From positions 310,001 through 374,000 of the forward strand of contig NZ_JBHSBN010000001.1 in NCBI RefSeq assembly GCF_042650605.1: DNA of 64,000 nucleotides, read 5' to 3'. A program made the translations under genes and the position numbers. The notes beneath the pieces were generated by a model that was not told where the DNA came from, did not search any database, and saw nothing but the letters and a program-made list of their open reading frames with translations. Below are positions 15,187 to 23,248 of the stretch, one piece after another; within the stretch, counting starts at the first letter, position 1, and each line of letters starts with the position of its first letter. The stretch is from Micromonospora_J zhanjiangensis. Lineage in GTDB: Bacteria; Actinomycetota; Actinomycetes; Mycobacteriales; Micromonosporaceae.

Positions 15187-16254
15187 TTACCGGATGGTCC
15201 AGGTGTCGCCGCTGTGCAGCAGCTCGGTCAGCCGTTCCGCCGGGGTGCCGGTGCTGCCGGCCCTCGCCGTGGCCACCTGCTCCTGGACGACGGTGTCGTA
15301 CGCCGGCCGGCTGACGTTCCGGAACACCCCGATCGGAGTGTTCCGCAGGTCGAAGCCGGGCAGCCGGGACAGTGCGAAGGCGTAGGCCGGCTCGGCGACG
15401 GTCGCGTCGTGCACCACGATGTCCTCGGCCGCGACGGACGCGGTCTCGCGGACCTCGAGACCGAACCCGCCCGGCGGGTGCACCACGCAGAACTGGCCGT
15501 CCCCGCCGAACGTGATCGGCTGCCCGTGCTCCAGCCGGATCAGGTAGTCGTCCCGGGTGGCCGGCTCCTTGAGCTCCTCGAAGGCGCCGTCGTTGAAGAT
15601 GTTGCAGTTCTGGTAGATCTCCACGAACGCCGAACCCTGGTGCTCGGCCGCGGCGCGCAGCACGGACTGCAGGTGCTTGCGGTCCGAGTCGATGGTCCGG
15701 GCCACGAACGTCGCCTCGGCGCCCAGCGCCAGGGACAACGGGTTGAACGGGGAGTCCGCGGAACCGACCGGGGTGGACTTGGTGATCTTCCCGATCTCCG
15801 AGGTCGGCGAGTACTGCCCCTTGGTCAGGCCGTAGATCCGGTTGTTGAACAGCAGGATCTTGAGGTTCACGTTGCGGCGCAGCGCGTGGATGAGATGGTT
15901 GCCGCCGATCGACAGCGCGTCGCCGTCACCGGTCACCACCCAGATCGACAGGTCCGGCCGGGTGGCCGACAGGCCGGTGGCGATCGCCGGGGCGCGACCG
16001 TGGATGGAGTGCATCCCGTAGGTGTTCATGTAGTACGGGAACCGCGAGGAGCAGCCGATCCCCGAGACGAAGACGATCCGCTCACGCGGGATGCCCAGCT
16101 CGGGCATGAACTGCTGGACCGCCGCCAGGATGGCGTAGTCACCGCAGCCCGGGCACCAGCGCACCTCCTGGTCGGACTTGAAGTCCTTCGTGGTCAGCTT
16201 GACCGGGACCGCCCGCGCGGGTGCGGGTCCGGCCGCGTTGCGTGCCTCAGGCAT
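15187..16254 (-). CDS. korB: 2-oxoacid:ferredoxin oxidoreductase, beta subunit
   Basis: 355 aa. Thiamine-diphosphate and iron-sulfur subunit that, with KorA, converts 2-oxoglutarate (or pyruvate) to the acyl-CoA while reducing ferredoxin. It has WCPGCGDYAIL, with two cluster cysteines, GIGCSSRFPYYMNTYG with another, and the ThDP motif GDGDALSIGGNHLIH...NNRIYGLTKGQYSPTSE (given in parts). The ATG overlaps the korA stop by 8 bp, so the two are co-translated in the order korA-korB. Alpha/beta enzymes of this type in actinobacteria support an oxygen-tolerant variant of the citric acid cycle. The 3' end meets a strong hairpin. Confidence 0.95.
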   Translation of the reverse strand: MPEARNAAGPAPARAVPVKLTTKDFKSDQEVRWCPGCGDYAILAAVQQFMPELGIPRERIVFVSGIGCSSRFPYYMNTYGMHSIHGRAPAIATGLSATRPDLSIWVVTGDGDALSIGGNHLIHALRRNVNLKILLFNNRIYGLTKGQYSPTSEIGKITKSTPVGSADSPFNPLSLALGAEATFVARTIDSDRKHLQSVLRAAAEHQGSAFVEIYQNCNIFNDGAFEELKEPATRDDYLIRLEHGQPITFGGDGQFCVVHPPGGFGLEVRETASVAAEDIVVHDATVAEPAYAFALSRLPGFDLRNTPIGVFRNVSRPAYDTVVQEQVATARAGSTGTPAERLTELLHSGDTWTIR

Positions 16255-18094
16255 TCTTGACTACCTCTTCCAGCATGGTCTCCAGCTCCACGGCGGTGAA
16301 CGGCAGACCGCGTACGTGGTTGTAGCTGATCGCGTCGACCAGGTATCGCGCCCGGATCACGTGGGCGAGCTGGCCGAGGTTCATCTCCGGGATCACCACC
16401 CGCTCGTACCGGCGGAGCACGTCGCCGAGGTTGGCCGGCATCGGCGACAGGTGCCGCAGGTGCGCCTGGGCCACCGGCAGGCCGCGCTGGCGCAGCCCGC
16501 GGCAGGCCGCACCGATCGGTCCGTACGTCGATCCCCAGCCGAGGACCAGCACCCGGGCGTCCGCGTCCGGGTCCTCCACCTCGACGTCCGGCACCTCGAT
16601 GGCCTCGATCCGGGCCGCCCGGGTACGCACCATGAAGTCGTGGTTGGCCGGGTCGTACGAGATGTCGCCGGTCTTGTCGGCCTTCTCCAGGCCGCCGATC
16701 CGGTGCTCCAGCCCGGGCGTGCCGGGGATGGCCCACGGCCGGGCCAGGGTGACCGGATCGCGCAGGTACGGCAGGAAGGTGCTGCCGTCCTCGCCGTTCG
16801 GCTCGGTGGCGAAGTCCACCCGCAGGTCGGGCAGCGACTCGACGTCGGGCAGCAGCCACGGCTCGGAGCCGTTCGCCACGTAGTTGTCCGACAGCAGGAT
16901 CACCGGGGTGCGGTAGGTCAACGCGATCCGGGCCGCGTCCAGCGCGGCGTGGAAGCAGTCCGACGGCGACCGCGGCGCGATCACCGCCACCGGCGCCTCA
17001 CCGTGCCGGCCGAAGAGGGCCATGTTGAGGTCGGCCTGCTCGGTCTTGGTCGGCATGCCGGTCGACGGCCCGGCCCGCTGCACGTCGACGATGACCAGCG
17101 GAAGCTCCAGCGCGACCGCGAGGGAGATGGTCTCGCCCTTGAGGGCGACCCCCGGCCCGCTGGTGCTGGTGACCCCCAGCGCGCCGCCGTACGAGGCGCC
17201 GAGGGCGGCGCCGATCGCGGCGATCTCGTCCTCGGCCTGCATGGTCACCACGCCGAAGCGCTTGTGCTTGCTCAGCTCGTGCAGGATGTCCGAGGCCGGG
17301 GTGATCGGGTACGCGCCCAGGAAGACCGGCAGGTTCGACCGGACCCCGGCGGCGACCAGGCCCAGCGACAGGGCCGCGTTGCCGGTGATGTTCCGGTACG
17401 TCCCGGCGGCCATCCGGGCCGGCTTGACCTGGTAACGGACGCCGAAGTCCTCGGTGGTCTCGCCGAAGTTCCAGCCCGCCTTGAAGGCCGCGATGTTGGC
17501 CGCGACCAGCTCCGGCCGGGCGGCGAACTTCCGCTCCAGGAACCGGAGCGTCGACTCGTACGGCCGGGAGTACATCCAGGAGAGCAGGCCCAGCGCGAAC
17601 ATGTTCTTGGCCCGCTCGGCGTCCTTCTTGGACACGTCCTGCTCGGCCAGGGCGCCGACCGTCATCGAGGTCAGCGCGACCGGGTGCAGGGCGTACCCGT
17701 CCAGCGAGCCGTCCTCCAGCGGGCTGGTCTGGTAGCCCACCTTGGCCAGGTTGCGCCGGGTGAATTCGTCGGTGTTGACGATGATGTCGGCACCCCGGGG
17801 CAGGTCACCGAGGTTGGCCTTCAGCGCGGCGGGGTTCATCGCGACCAGCACGTTCGGCGAGTCGCCGGGGGTGAGGATGTCGTAGTCCGCGAAGTGCACC
17901 TGGAAGCTGGAGACCCCGGGGAGAGTGCCGGCGGGGGCCCGGATTTCCGCGGGGAAGTTCGGCAACGTCGAGATGTCGTTGCCGAGCTGCGCGGTCTCCG
18001 AGGTGAAACGGTCGCCGGTGAGCTGCATCCCGTCGCCCGAGTCACCGGCGAACCGGATGACCACCCGGTCCAGTTGACGGAGCTGCTTCGTCAC
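16247..18094 (-). CDS. korA: 2-oxoacid:ferredoxin oxidoreductase, alpha subunit (gamma-alpha fusion)
   Basis: 615 aa. Residues 10-190 are the gamma domain (VVIRFAGDSGDGMQLTGDRF, LTPGDSPNVLVAMNPAAL). From about 215 follows the pyrimidine-binding alpha domain (LPVFLGAYPITPASDILHEL, MQAEDEIAAIGAALGASYGG, TSTSGPGVALKGE) and a transketolase-like C-terminus (VLVLGWGSTYGPIG). This gamma-alpha fusion is the standard KorA form in actinobacteria, where it acts with KorB encoded immediately downstream. The start is GTG 18094, with GAGGTAAG upstream. A perfect 12-bp palindrome lies 24 bp before the start and may be an operator. Confidence 0.95.
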   Translation of the reverse strand: MTKQLRQLDRVVIRFAGDSGDGMQLTGDRFTSETAQLGNDISTLPNFPAEIRAPAGTLPGVSSFQVHFADYDILTPGDSPNVLVAMNPAALKANLGDLPRGADIIVNTDEFTRRNLAKVGYQTSPLEDGSLDGYALHPVALTSMTVGALAEQDVSKKDAERAKNMFALGLLSWMYSRPYESTLRFLERKFAARPELVAANIAAFKAGWNFGETTEDFGVRYQVKPARMAAGTYRNITGNAALSLGLVAAGVRSNLPVFLGAYPITPASDILHELSKHKRFGVVTMQAEDEIAAIGAALGASYGGALGVTSTSGPGVALKGETISLAVALELPLVIVDVQRAGPSTGMPTKTEQADLNMALFGRHGEAPVAVIAPRSPSDCFHAALDAARIALTYRTPVILLSDNYVANGSEPWLLPDVESLPDLRVDFATEPNGEDGSTFLPYLRDPVTLARPWAIPGTPGLEHRIGGLEKADKTGDISYDPANHDFMVRTRAARIEAIEVPDVEVEDPDADARVLVLGWGSTYGPIGAACRGLRQRGLPVAQAHLRHLSPMPANLGDVLRRYERVVIPEMNLGQLAHVIRARYLVDAISYNHVRGLPFTAVELETMLEEVVKNA

Positions 18095-18117
18095 CGTCTT
18101 ACCTCACTTCGCTGCCC

Positions 18118-18129
18118 GGTCACGTGACC
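18118..18129. promoter_or_regulatory. Palindrome GGTCACGTGACC upstream of korA
   Basis: Perfect 12-bp palindrome centred about 30 bp upstream of the korA start codon, inside the likely leader or promoter. The rest of the 230-bp gap 18095-18324 contains no gene that I can support. Its symmetry suggests a dimeric regulator site for korAB; identity unknown. Confidence 0.4.
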
Positions 18130-18324
18130 TCCTTGACGTACCGGTGGGCGGCGGGCGCGATCGGCGTCGACCGCCCTGCCGCCCCCCTTCCGTATTCCCC
18201 TTGAGCCTACGTCGAACGGGTCCACCATCCTTCGTCAAGGTGAACAGTCAGACATCAACCGGCCAGGGATTTTGCCCCCTTTTCGGTGGCTCCGGGGGGA
18301 GGGACGGTAACTCAGATCACCGGA

Positions 18325-19725
18325 TTACTCGCCCGACCGGACCGTCCCGGCGGTGGGCGGGACGGTGGGCGGGTTGCTCATCCGGCGCCGCAGCGAGGTG
18401 GTGGCCAGGGCCAACGCGATCAGCACCAGCAGCACGGAGAGCACGATCAGCGCCACGGCCGCCTGCTGCGTGCGGGACAGCCCGCCCTTCGCCTCGGCGA
18501 CCCGGCCGGCCGGCGGCAGCGCGCCCTGCGACCCGGTGGGCCCGACGCCCTCCGGCACGGCCGGTCCGGCGGACGCGACCGCGGTGATCCGGAAGCTCAT
18601 CTGCAGCCGTTTCGCGTTGCCGGCTCGCGGCGTGAGCGTGCCGATCACCCCGCCGGACAGCGGTGCCGCCCGCTGCGCCTCGGGGGACGCCGCGACGGGC
18701 AGGCGGACGGTGCCGGCCTGCCCGGCGGCGAGCGCGCCGAGATCGCAGCGAGTGTGTCCGGGGCCGCCGGAAACACAGCCGGCCGGCGGGGCGGGCACGC
18801 TGACGCCGGCCGGCAGCAGAACCTCGATCGCCCCCGTCGTGTCGGTCCGGCCGGTGTTGCCGAGCCGGACGACGAGGTCACCGGCCCGACCGGTCACGTC
18901 GAAGGCGACCTCGCTCGCCGAGAGCGAGACGCCCGGCACCGGTGGTCCCGGCGGGAACAGCACGGCGAAGCCCTCGGTGTCGCTGACCGGCGTCCCCGAT
19001 TCGGACCCGAGCGGGCTCGCGGTGACCTGTACCGAGCCGCTGAGCGGCAGGCGCTGCCACGCCGTACCGGCGACCCGGACCCGGATCTGGGTGGCGAACC
19101 GCGCGCCCGCCGCCACGGTCCACGCCGCGCAGCCGTACGACCGGTCACCGGTCGGCGCGCAGCCGGGGGTGCCGGCGTCGGCGAGTCCCTCCGGCAGCGT
19201 GTATCGCAGCGCGACCGCCTCCGCGCGCCGGCTGGTGTTGGTCACCGTGACCGGCAGGTCGACCAGCGTGTCGGCGGCGTTCCAGTAGGCCGGTGTGAGC
19301 ACCAGGTCGTCGGTGGTCACGCCGACCCCCAGCGCGGCATCCTGCGGCGAGGACCCGCTGCCCGGGCCGGGTGGCGGCGGTGGCGCCGACGTCTTCGCGG
19401 CCGGCGGCGAGGTGGTGGGCGGCGCCGGCGGGCCGGACGTCGGTGGCGCCGGTGCCGTGCCGGTGGGGGCCGGGTCGACCGTCGGGGTGCCCGGTGCCGG
19501 GTCCGTCGGCGAGGTACCCGGATCCGGGTCCTCGGCCGACCCGTCGTCCGGGGAGGCGGCGAGCCGGACGACCGGGTCGGTCCGCGGCGCTCCGGCCGCC
19601 GCGGCCGGGCCGCCGGCCGCGGCGTCGACGGTCAACACGACCGCTGCGCAGAAGGCGGACAGCACGCCCGCGAACCGGGCACGCGGCAGGGCCCGGCCGA
19701 TCGGCCTGAGCTCGTCGCATGCCAT
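18325..19725 (-). CDS. Surface-anchored repeat protein with C-terminal membrane helix
   Basis: 466 aa. A signal-like N-terminus (ARFAGVLSAFCAAVVLTVDA) is followed by a Pro/Thr/Ala-rich stalk (about 40-130). Then come two or three immunoglobulin-like units of the DUF11 flavour (VDLPVTVTNTSRRAEAVALRY, GDLVVRLGNTGRTDTTGAIE). A Cys-containing turn repeats as GTPGCAPTGDRSYGCAAW and PPAGCVSGGPGHTRCDLG, probably disulfides. A C-terminal helix (AAVALIVLSVLLVLIALALA) with Arg after it anchors the protein facing out; no LPXTG motif is present. The start is ATG 19725, with GGAGGAACGCG before it; the frame's earlier ATG 19749 lacks such a site. Function unknown, perhaps cell-surface structure or adhesion. 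Confidence 0.78.
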   Translation of the reverse strand: MACDELRPIGRALPRARFAGVLSAFCAAVVLTVDAAAGGPAAAAGAPRTDPVVRLAASPDDGSAEDPDPGTSPTDPAPGTPTVDPAPTGTAPAPPTSGPPAPPTTSPPAAKTSAPPPPPGPGSGSSPQDAALGVGVTTDDLVLTPAYWNAADTLVDLPVTVTNTSRRAEAVALRYTLPEGLADAGTPGCAPTGDRSYGCAAWTVAAGARFATQIRVRVAGTAWQRLPLSGSVQVTASPLGSESGTPVSDTEGFAVLFPPGPPVPGVSLSASEVAFDVTGRAGDLVVRLGNTGRTDTTGAIEVLLPAGVSVPAPPAGCVSGGPGHTRCDLGALAAGQAGTVRLPVAASPEAQRAAPLSGGVIGTLTPRAGNAKRLQMSFRITAVASAGPAVPEGVGPTGSQGALPPAGRVAEAKGGLSRTQQAAVALIVLSVLLVLIALALATTSLRRRMSNPPTVPPTAGTVRSGE

Positions 19726-19867
19726 CGCGTTCCTCCGGGTACGGATCATGGGGAGTCCATTATTCGGGGGTGGTTGCCGTTGAACACTAGTTCGCGATGA
19801 AACAGATCCGTAACGAGCCGGACGGACCTCGCGCCGTTACCGGGACCGGCCGGAGTAGGCTCCGGCC

Positions 19868-20251
19868 ATGACCGGCTACCTGGGGTCGTACGCGACGCTC
19901 GGGCTTCTCCTGCTCGCCAGCGTCCTGGTCTTCGTCGGCGCGTTCGGCGCCAACCGGCTCCTGCGGCCCGCCCGACCGGCCGATCCGCCGGGCAAGCGGG
20001 CGACGTACGAATGCGGCCTCGACCCGGTCGGCGAGGACTGGGCGCAGATGCAGATCCGCTACTACGTGTACGCCTACCTGTACGTGATCTTCGCTGTCGA
20101 GGCGGTCTTCCTCTTTCCCTGGGCGGTGGTGTTCGACCGGCCGGGCTTCGGCGTGGCCACGGTCGTCGAAATGGCGATCTTCGTCGCCGTCCTCGCACTC
20201 GGCATCCTGTACGCCTGGCGGAAGAACATCCTACGCTGGACCGGCTCCTGA
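19868..20251 (+). CDS. nuoA: Isolated NADH-quinone oxidoreductase subunit A
   Basis: 127 aa, three predicted membrane helices (LGLLLLASVLVFVGAFGANRL; YVYAYLYVIFAVEAVFLFPW; VEMAIFVAVLALGILYAW). It contains the NuoA/ND3 loop KRATYECGLDPVGEDWAQMQIRYY; family proteins normally read YECG-x-P in this loop, and here Leu-Asp stand between Gly and Pro, still within family range. NuoA sits at the quinone-side membrane arm of complex I and is normally the first gene of nuoA-N. Here it stands alone, between a surface-protein gene and a convergent folP gene, with no nuoB after it. It is probably a second copy of the subunit. Confidence 0.9.
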   Translation: MTGYLGSYATLGLLLLASVLVFVGAFGANRLLRPARPADPPGKRATYECGLDPVGEDWAQMQIRYYVYAYLYVIFAVEAVFLFPWAVVFDRPGFGVATVVEMAIFVAVLALGILYAWRKNILRWTGS

Positions 20252-20283
20252 GCCGCAGCTCAGCGACCCGCACCGCGCGGGCC

Positions 20284-20367
20284 GGGCCGCGCCGGGACAC
20301 CGCCGCGGCCGGGCCGCCCGTCGGGACACCGCTCAGGCCAGGCCGCGCCGGGACACCGCCGGCGGCC
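20284..20367. repeat. Three tandem imperfect 27-29-bp repeats at the folP 3' end
   Basis: Units at about 20284-20310, 20311-20339 and 20340-20367 share GGCCGCGCCGGGACACCGC with small changes. The third unit lies inside the folP2-like gene and codes its last residues (PPAVSRRGLA); the other two lie in the 81-bp gap before nuoA. This looks like duplication of the gene tail by slippage. Confidence 0.7.
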
Positions 20368-21202
20368 GGTCGCCCCGGATCGAGGCGACCATGTCGAGCA
20401 CCCGCCGGGTCTGCCGTACCTGATGGGCCCGGAACACCCGGGCGCCCAGCCACGCCGAGACGGCGGTGGCCGCGAGCGTCCCCTCCAGACGCTGGTCGAC
20501 CGGCAGGTCCAGGGTCTCGCCGACGAAGTCCTTGTTCGACAGCGCGACCAGCACCGGCCAGCCGGTGGCCGCCAACCGGTCCAGCCGGCGGGTGAGTTCC
20601 AGCGAGTGCCGGGTGTTCTTGCCGAAGTCGTGCGCCGGGTCGATCAGGATGCCGTCCGGGCGTACCCCGAGGTCGACCGCACGCTCGGCGAGACCGGTGA
20701 CCGTGTCCAGCGTGTCCGCCACCACGTCGTCGAAGGCGGGCCGGTGCGGTCGGGTACGCGGTGCCAGGCCGCCGGCGTGCGAGCAGACCAGACCCGCGCC
20801 GGTCTCGGCGGCGACCTGGGCGAGCGCCGGGTCCGCGCCGGCCCAGGCGTCGTTGAGCAGGTCCGCGCCGGCCGCTACGGCCTCGACCGCCACCACGGCC
20901 CGCCAGGTGTCGATGGAGATCACCACCTCCGGGAACTCGGCCCGTACGGCGGCGATGGTGGCGACCGTACGGCGGATCTCCTCGGTCGCGTCCACCTCCG
21001 CACCGGGGCCGGCCTTGACCCCACCGATGTCCACGATCCGGGCGCCCTCGGCGACCGCCCGCTCGACCGCCCGCAGCGCGTCGTCCGGGTGGTACGTGGC
21101 CCCCCGGTCGAAGAACGAGTCCGGGGTGCGGTTCACGATCGCCATCACCACCAACTCGTCCGGGCCGAAGGTCTGCCCGCCCAGTCGCAGCGCCCGCCCC
21201 AT
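20333..21202 (-). CDS. folP2: Dihydropteroate synthase-like protein (FolP2 type)
   Basis: 289 aa TIM barrel of the DHPS family. The signatures are MAIVNRTPDSFFDRG (pterin loop), GARIVDIGGVKAGPG, ISIDTW, NDAW, ILIDPAHDFGKNTRHS, and a C-terminal R-x-H-x-V segment as ARVFRAHQV. Ordinary FolP has NVTPDSFSDGG; the NRTPDSFFDRG form and the neighbouring DivIVA-domain protein and Tag match mycobacterial FolP2, which lacks clear DHPS activity. Folate synthesis by this copy should thus not be assumed. The start is ATG 21202 with GGAG 5 nt upstream. A glucosyl-3-phosphoglycerate synthase gene, the usual neighbour of folP2 in mycobacteria, is absent here. Confidence 0.88.
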   Translation of the reverse strand: MGRALRLGGQTFGPDELVVMAIVNRTPDSFFDRGATYHPDDALRAVERAVAEGARIVDIGGVKAGPGAEVDATEEIRRTVATIAAVRAEFPEVVISIDTWRAVVAVEAVAAGADLLNDAWAGADPALAQVAAETGAGLVCSHAGGLAPRTRPHRPAFDDVVADTLDTVTGLAERAVDLGVRPDGILIDPAHDFGKNTRHSLELTRRLDRLAATGWPVLVALSNKDFVGETLDLPVDQRLEGTLAATAVSAWLGARVFRAHQVRQTRRVLDMVASIRGDRPPAVSRRGLA

Positions 21203-21378
21203 CGAAGCTCCTCACCGTCGTATCCGTTCCGACACCGTCCGCGGCCGAAAACCGCTCCCGGATCCGCCCGACGCTAAACGGCCGCGACCTGCGGCCGCGC
21301 GGCCGGGGTCGGGATTGCCCGGGACCGCGCGGGGTGGCGGGCTATCGATGTCCGGCCGGTCGTGCCACGATCGGTGCC

Positions 21379-22023
21379 ATGGGTCAGTTCTTGCTCGTTC
21401 TGGTCGCGGCGCTCACCGTCGCGGCGATCGTCTTCGGCGTGGCCGTACTGGCGACCGGTGGCGACGGCGGCCTGGCCGCCGCCGAGCCGGACGACCGGTC
21501 CGTCCCGCTGCCCGGCCACCGCCCGCTGCTGGAGCGGGACGTCACCGATGTCCGTTTCGACACCGCCGTCCGGGGGTACCGGATGGCCCAGGTCGACCAG
21601 GCGTTGCGCCGGGCGGCCTACGACATCGGCTACAAGGGCGAGTTGATCGGTGTGTTGGAGGCGGAGGTGACCGCGTTGCGCGAGGGGCGTACCGCGGACG
21701 CCGAGGCACTGCGCCAGGCCCGGCTCGCGGCGGTGGCCCAGACGGCCGCGCCGACCCCGACCGACGCCGACCCGGGCACCGCGACGGGCACCGACTCGGT
21801 CACCGTGACCGACGACGGCCCGGTAACCGTCACGGACACCGAGCCGGTCGGCGGTAAGACCACCGAGCCGGTCGAGCCGGTCGGCGGTAAGACCACCGAG
21901 CCGGTCGAGCCGGTCACCGGCGAGCCGACGGACCCGACCGCGGCAGGACCGGACGAGCCGGCCGACCTCCGGGACGACCGGACCGAGCCCGCCGATGCCG
22001 TGGGCCGTACGGAGCGGGCGTGA
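21379..22023 (+). CDS. DivIVA-domain membrane protein
   Basis: 214 aa. An N-terminal helix (FLLVLVAALTVAAIVFGVAVL) anchors it. Residues 55-100 carry the DivIVA-domain pattern DVRFDTAVRGYRMAQVDQALRRAAYDIG (shown in part: VRFDTAVRGYRMAQVD), followed by a short coiled region. The last 80 residues are Thr/Glu/Pro-rich and include a tandem 11-residue repeat (EPVGGKTTEPV). Homologues of this layout sit between folP2 and tag in several actinobacteria; a role at poles or septa is possible but not shown. The start is ATG 21379. Its stop overlaps the next start as GTGA, coupling the two genes. Confidence 0.82.
   Translation: MGQFLLVLVAALTVAAIVFGVAVLATGGDGGLAAAEPDDRSVPLPGHRPLLERDVTDVRFDTAVRGYRMAQVDQALRRAAYDIGYKGELIGVLEAEVTALREGRTADAEALRQARLAAVAQTAAPTPTDADPGTATGTDSVTVTDDGPVTVTDTEPVGGKTTEPVEPVGGKTTEPVEPVTGEPTDPTAAGPDEPADLRDDRTEPADAVGRTERA
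21841..21906 (+). repeat. Two perfect 33-bp tandem repeats in the DivIVA-domain gene
   Basis: Copies 21841-21873 and 21874-21906 are identical and a third, degenerate copy begins at 21907. Each codes EPVGGKTTEPV, so the repeat keeps the frame and can change number by slippage without breaking the protein. Confidence 0.85.
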
Positions 22024-22526
22024 CCGACCCGAGTGGGACCGGGCCGGCCGGGGAACTCCGGGCCGCCGCGAAGCCCGGCTCGGGCGAGGTCACCGCGACG
22101 GTCATCGTCAACGCGTCGGCGGAGCGGGTCTTCGCCGGGTTCACCGCCTGGGAACGACAGGGGGAGTGGATCCCGTTCACCCGGGTCCGGGTGGTCGAGG
22201 GGGACGGTGGCGAGGGCAGCCTGGTGGAGGCGCTGACCACGGTCGGCCCGGCGGTGCTGCGCGACGAGATGCGGGTGACCCGGGTCGACGCGCCGTACGA
22301 GTTGCGGGTGGTGCACTGCGGCAAGCTGCTGCGCGGGCCGGGGGTGCTGCGCTGCACGCAGATGGACGCCGACCGGACCCAGGTGGTCTGGCACGAGTGG
22401 TTCCACCTGCCCGGCGGCGCCACCGGGCGGGTGGCGTGGCCGGTGCTGTGGCCCGGCTCGAAGGTGGCGCTCACCCAGGCACTGAAGAAGTTCGCCCGGC
22501 TGGTGGAGACCGGTCGGCTGCCGTGA
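22020..22526 (+). CDS. SRPBCC-family (polyketide cyclase/START-like) protein
   Basis: 168 aa. The pattern EVTATVIVNASAERVFAGFTAWERQGEWIPFTRV (in part: VNASAERVFAGFTAW) followed by alternating beta strands and a C-terminal helix (ALTQALKKFARLVE) is the START-like SRPBCC fold, which binds hydrophobic ligands. It is coupled to the DivIVA-domain gene by a GTGA overlap and followed by tag, so it belongs to the folP2 neighbourhood. No ligand can be deduced. Confidence 0.82.
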   Translation: MTDPSGTGPAGELRAAAKPGSGEVTATVIVNASAERVFAGFTAWERQGEWIPFTRVRVVEGDGGEGSLVEALTTVGPAVLRDEMRVTRVDAPYELRVVHCGKLLRGPGVLRCTQMDADRTQVVWHEWFHLPGGATGRVAWPVLWPGSKVALTQALKKFARLVETGRLP

Positions 22527-22627
22527 TGCGTCCCGGCGCCGTCCGGCGGCCGCGCCGCCCGGCAGCCGCAGCGCCGGTAACGGCGGTAGCGGCGGCGGTG
22601 TCGGACCGGTGGCCTACCGTGAGTGCC

Positions 22628-23248
22628 GTGACTGACCTGGTGATCGGTGCGGACGGCCTGGCCCGCTGTGGTTGGGGTGCGAGCACCCCGGACTACGCGG
22701 TCTACCACGACACGGAGTGGGGCCGACCGGTGCGCGGTGACGACGCCCTCTACGAACGGCTCACCCTGGAGGCGTTCCAGTCCGGCCTGTCCTGGCTGAC
22801 CATCCTGCGCAAGCGGGCGGCGTTCCGGGCCGCCTTCGCCGGGTTCCGGATCGAGACCGTGGCCGGCTACGACGAGCGGGACGTCCAACGGCTGCTGGCC
22901 GACGCCGGCATCGTCCGCAACCGGGCCAAGATCGAGGCAGCCGTCGCCAACGCCCGGGCCGCCCTCGACCTGCCGGACGGCCTGGCGGCGCTGCTGTGGT
23001 CGTTCGCCCCGCCGCCGCGGGCCGGCCGGCCGGCGTCCTTCGCCGAGGTGCCGGCCGTCACCGCCGAGTCGACGGCGCTGGCCAAGACGCTGCGCAAGCG
23101 CGGCTTCCGGTTCGTCGGGCCCACCACGTCGTACGCGCTGATGCAGGCCACCGGCATGGTCGACGACCATCTGACGGGCTGCCACGTACGACCGGCGTCG
23201 GGCCGTGATGGGATGGAGGCCATGTACGACACGGGCGTGCCGGCATGA
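22628..23248 (+). CDS. tag: DNA-3-methyladenine glycosylase I
   Basis: 206 aa. It removes 3-methyladenine from alkylated DNA to start base-excision repair. It has the Tag signatures RCGWGASTPDYAVYHDTEWG at the N-terminus, with the Cys and first His zinc ligands, the base pocket FQSGLSWLTILRKR, and the C-terminal VDDHLTGCH, which provides the remaining His/Cys zinc ligands. The start may be GTG 22628 or GTG 22619 three codons earlier; neither has a strong ribosome site. The stop overlaps the next ATG as ATGA. Confidence 0.93.
   Translation: MTDLVIGADGLARCGWGASTPDYAVYHDTEWGRPVRGDDALYERLTLEAFQSGLSWLTILRKRAAFRAAFAGFRIETVAGYDERDVQRLLADAGIVRNRAKIEAAVANARAALDLPDGLAALLWSFAPPPRAGRPASFAEVPAVTAESTALAKTLRKRGFRFVGPTTSYALMQATGMVDDHLTGCHVRPASGRDGMEAMYDTGVPA

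Noticed and set aside
18325..19725. Sortase substrate with LPXTG
   Set aside because: The C-terminus has a membrane helix and basic end, but no LPxTG-type motif before the helix.
20284..20367. Short CRISPR-like array
   Set aside because: Units are directly tandem with no unique spacers and overlap a coding end; no cas gene nearby.
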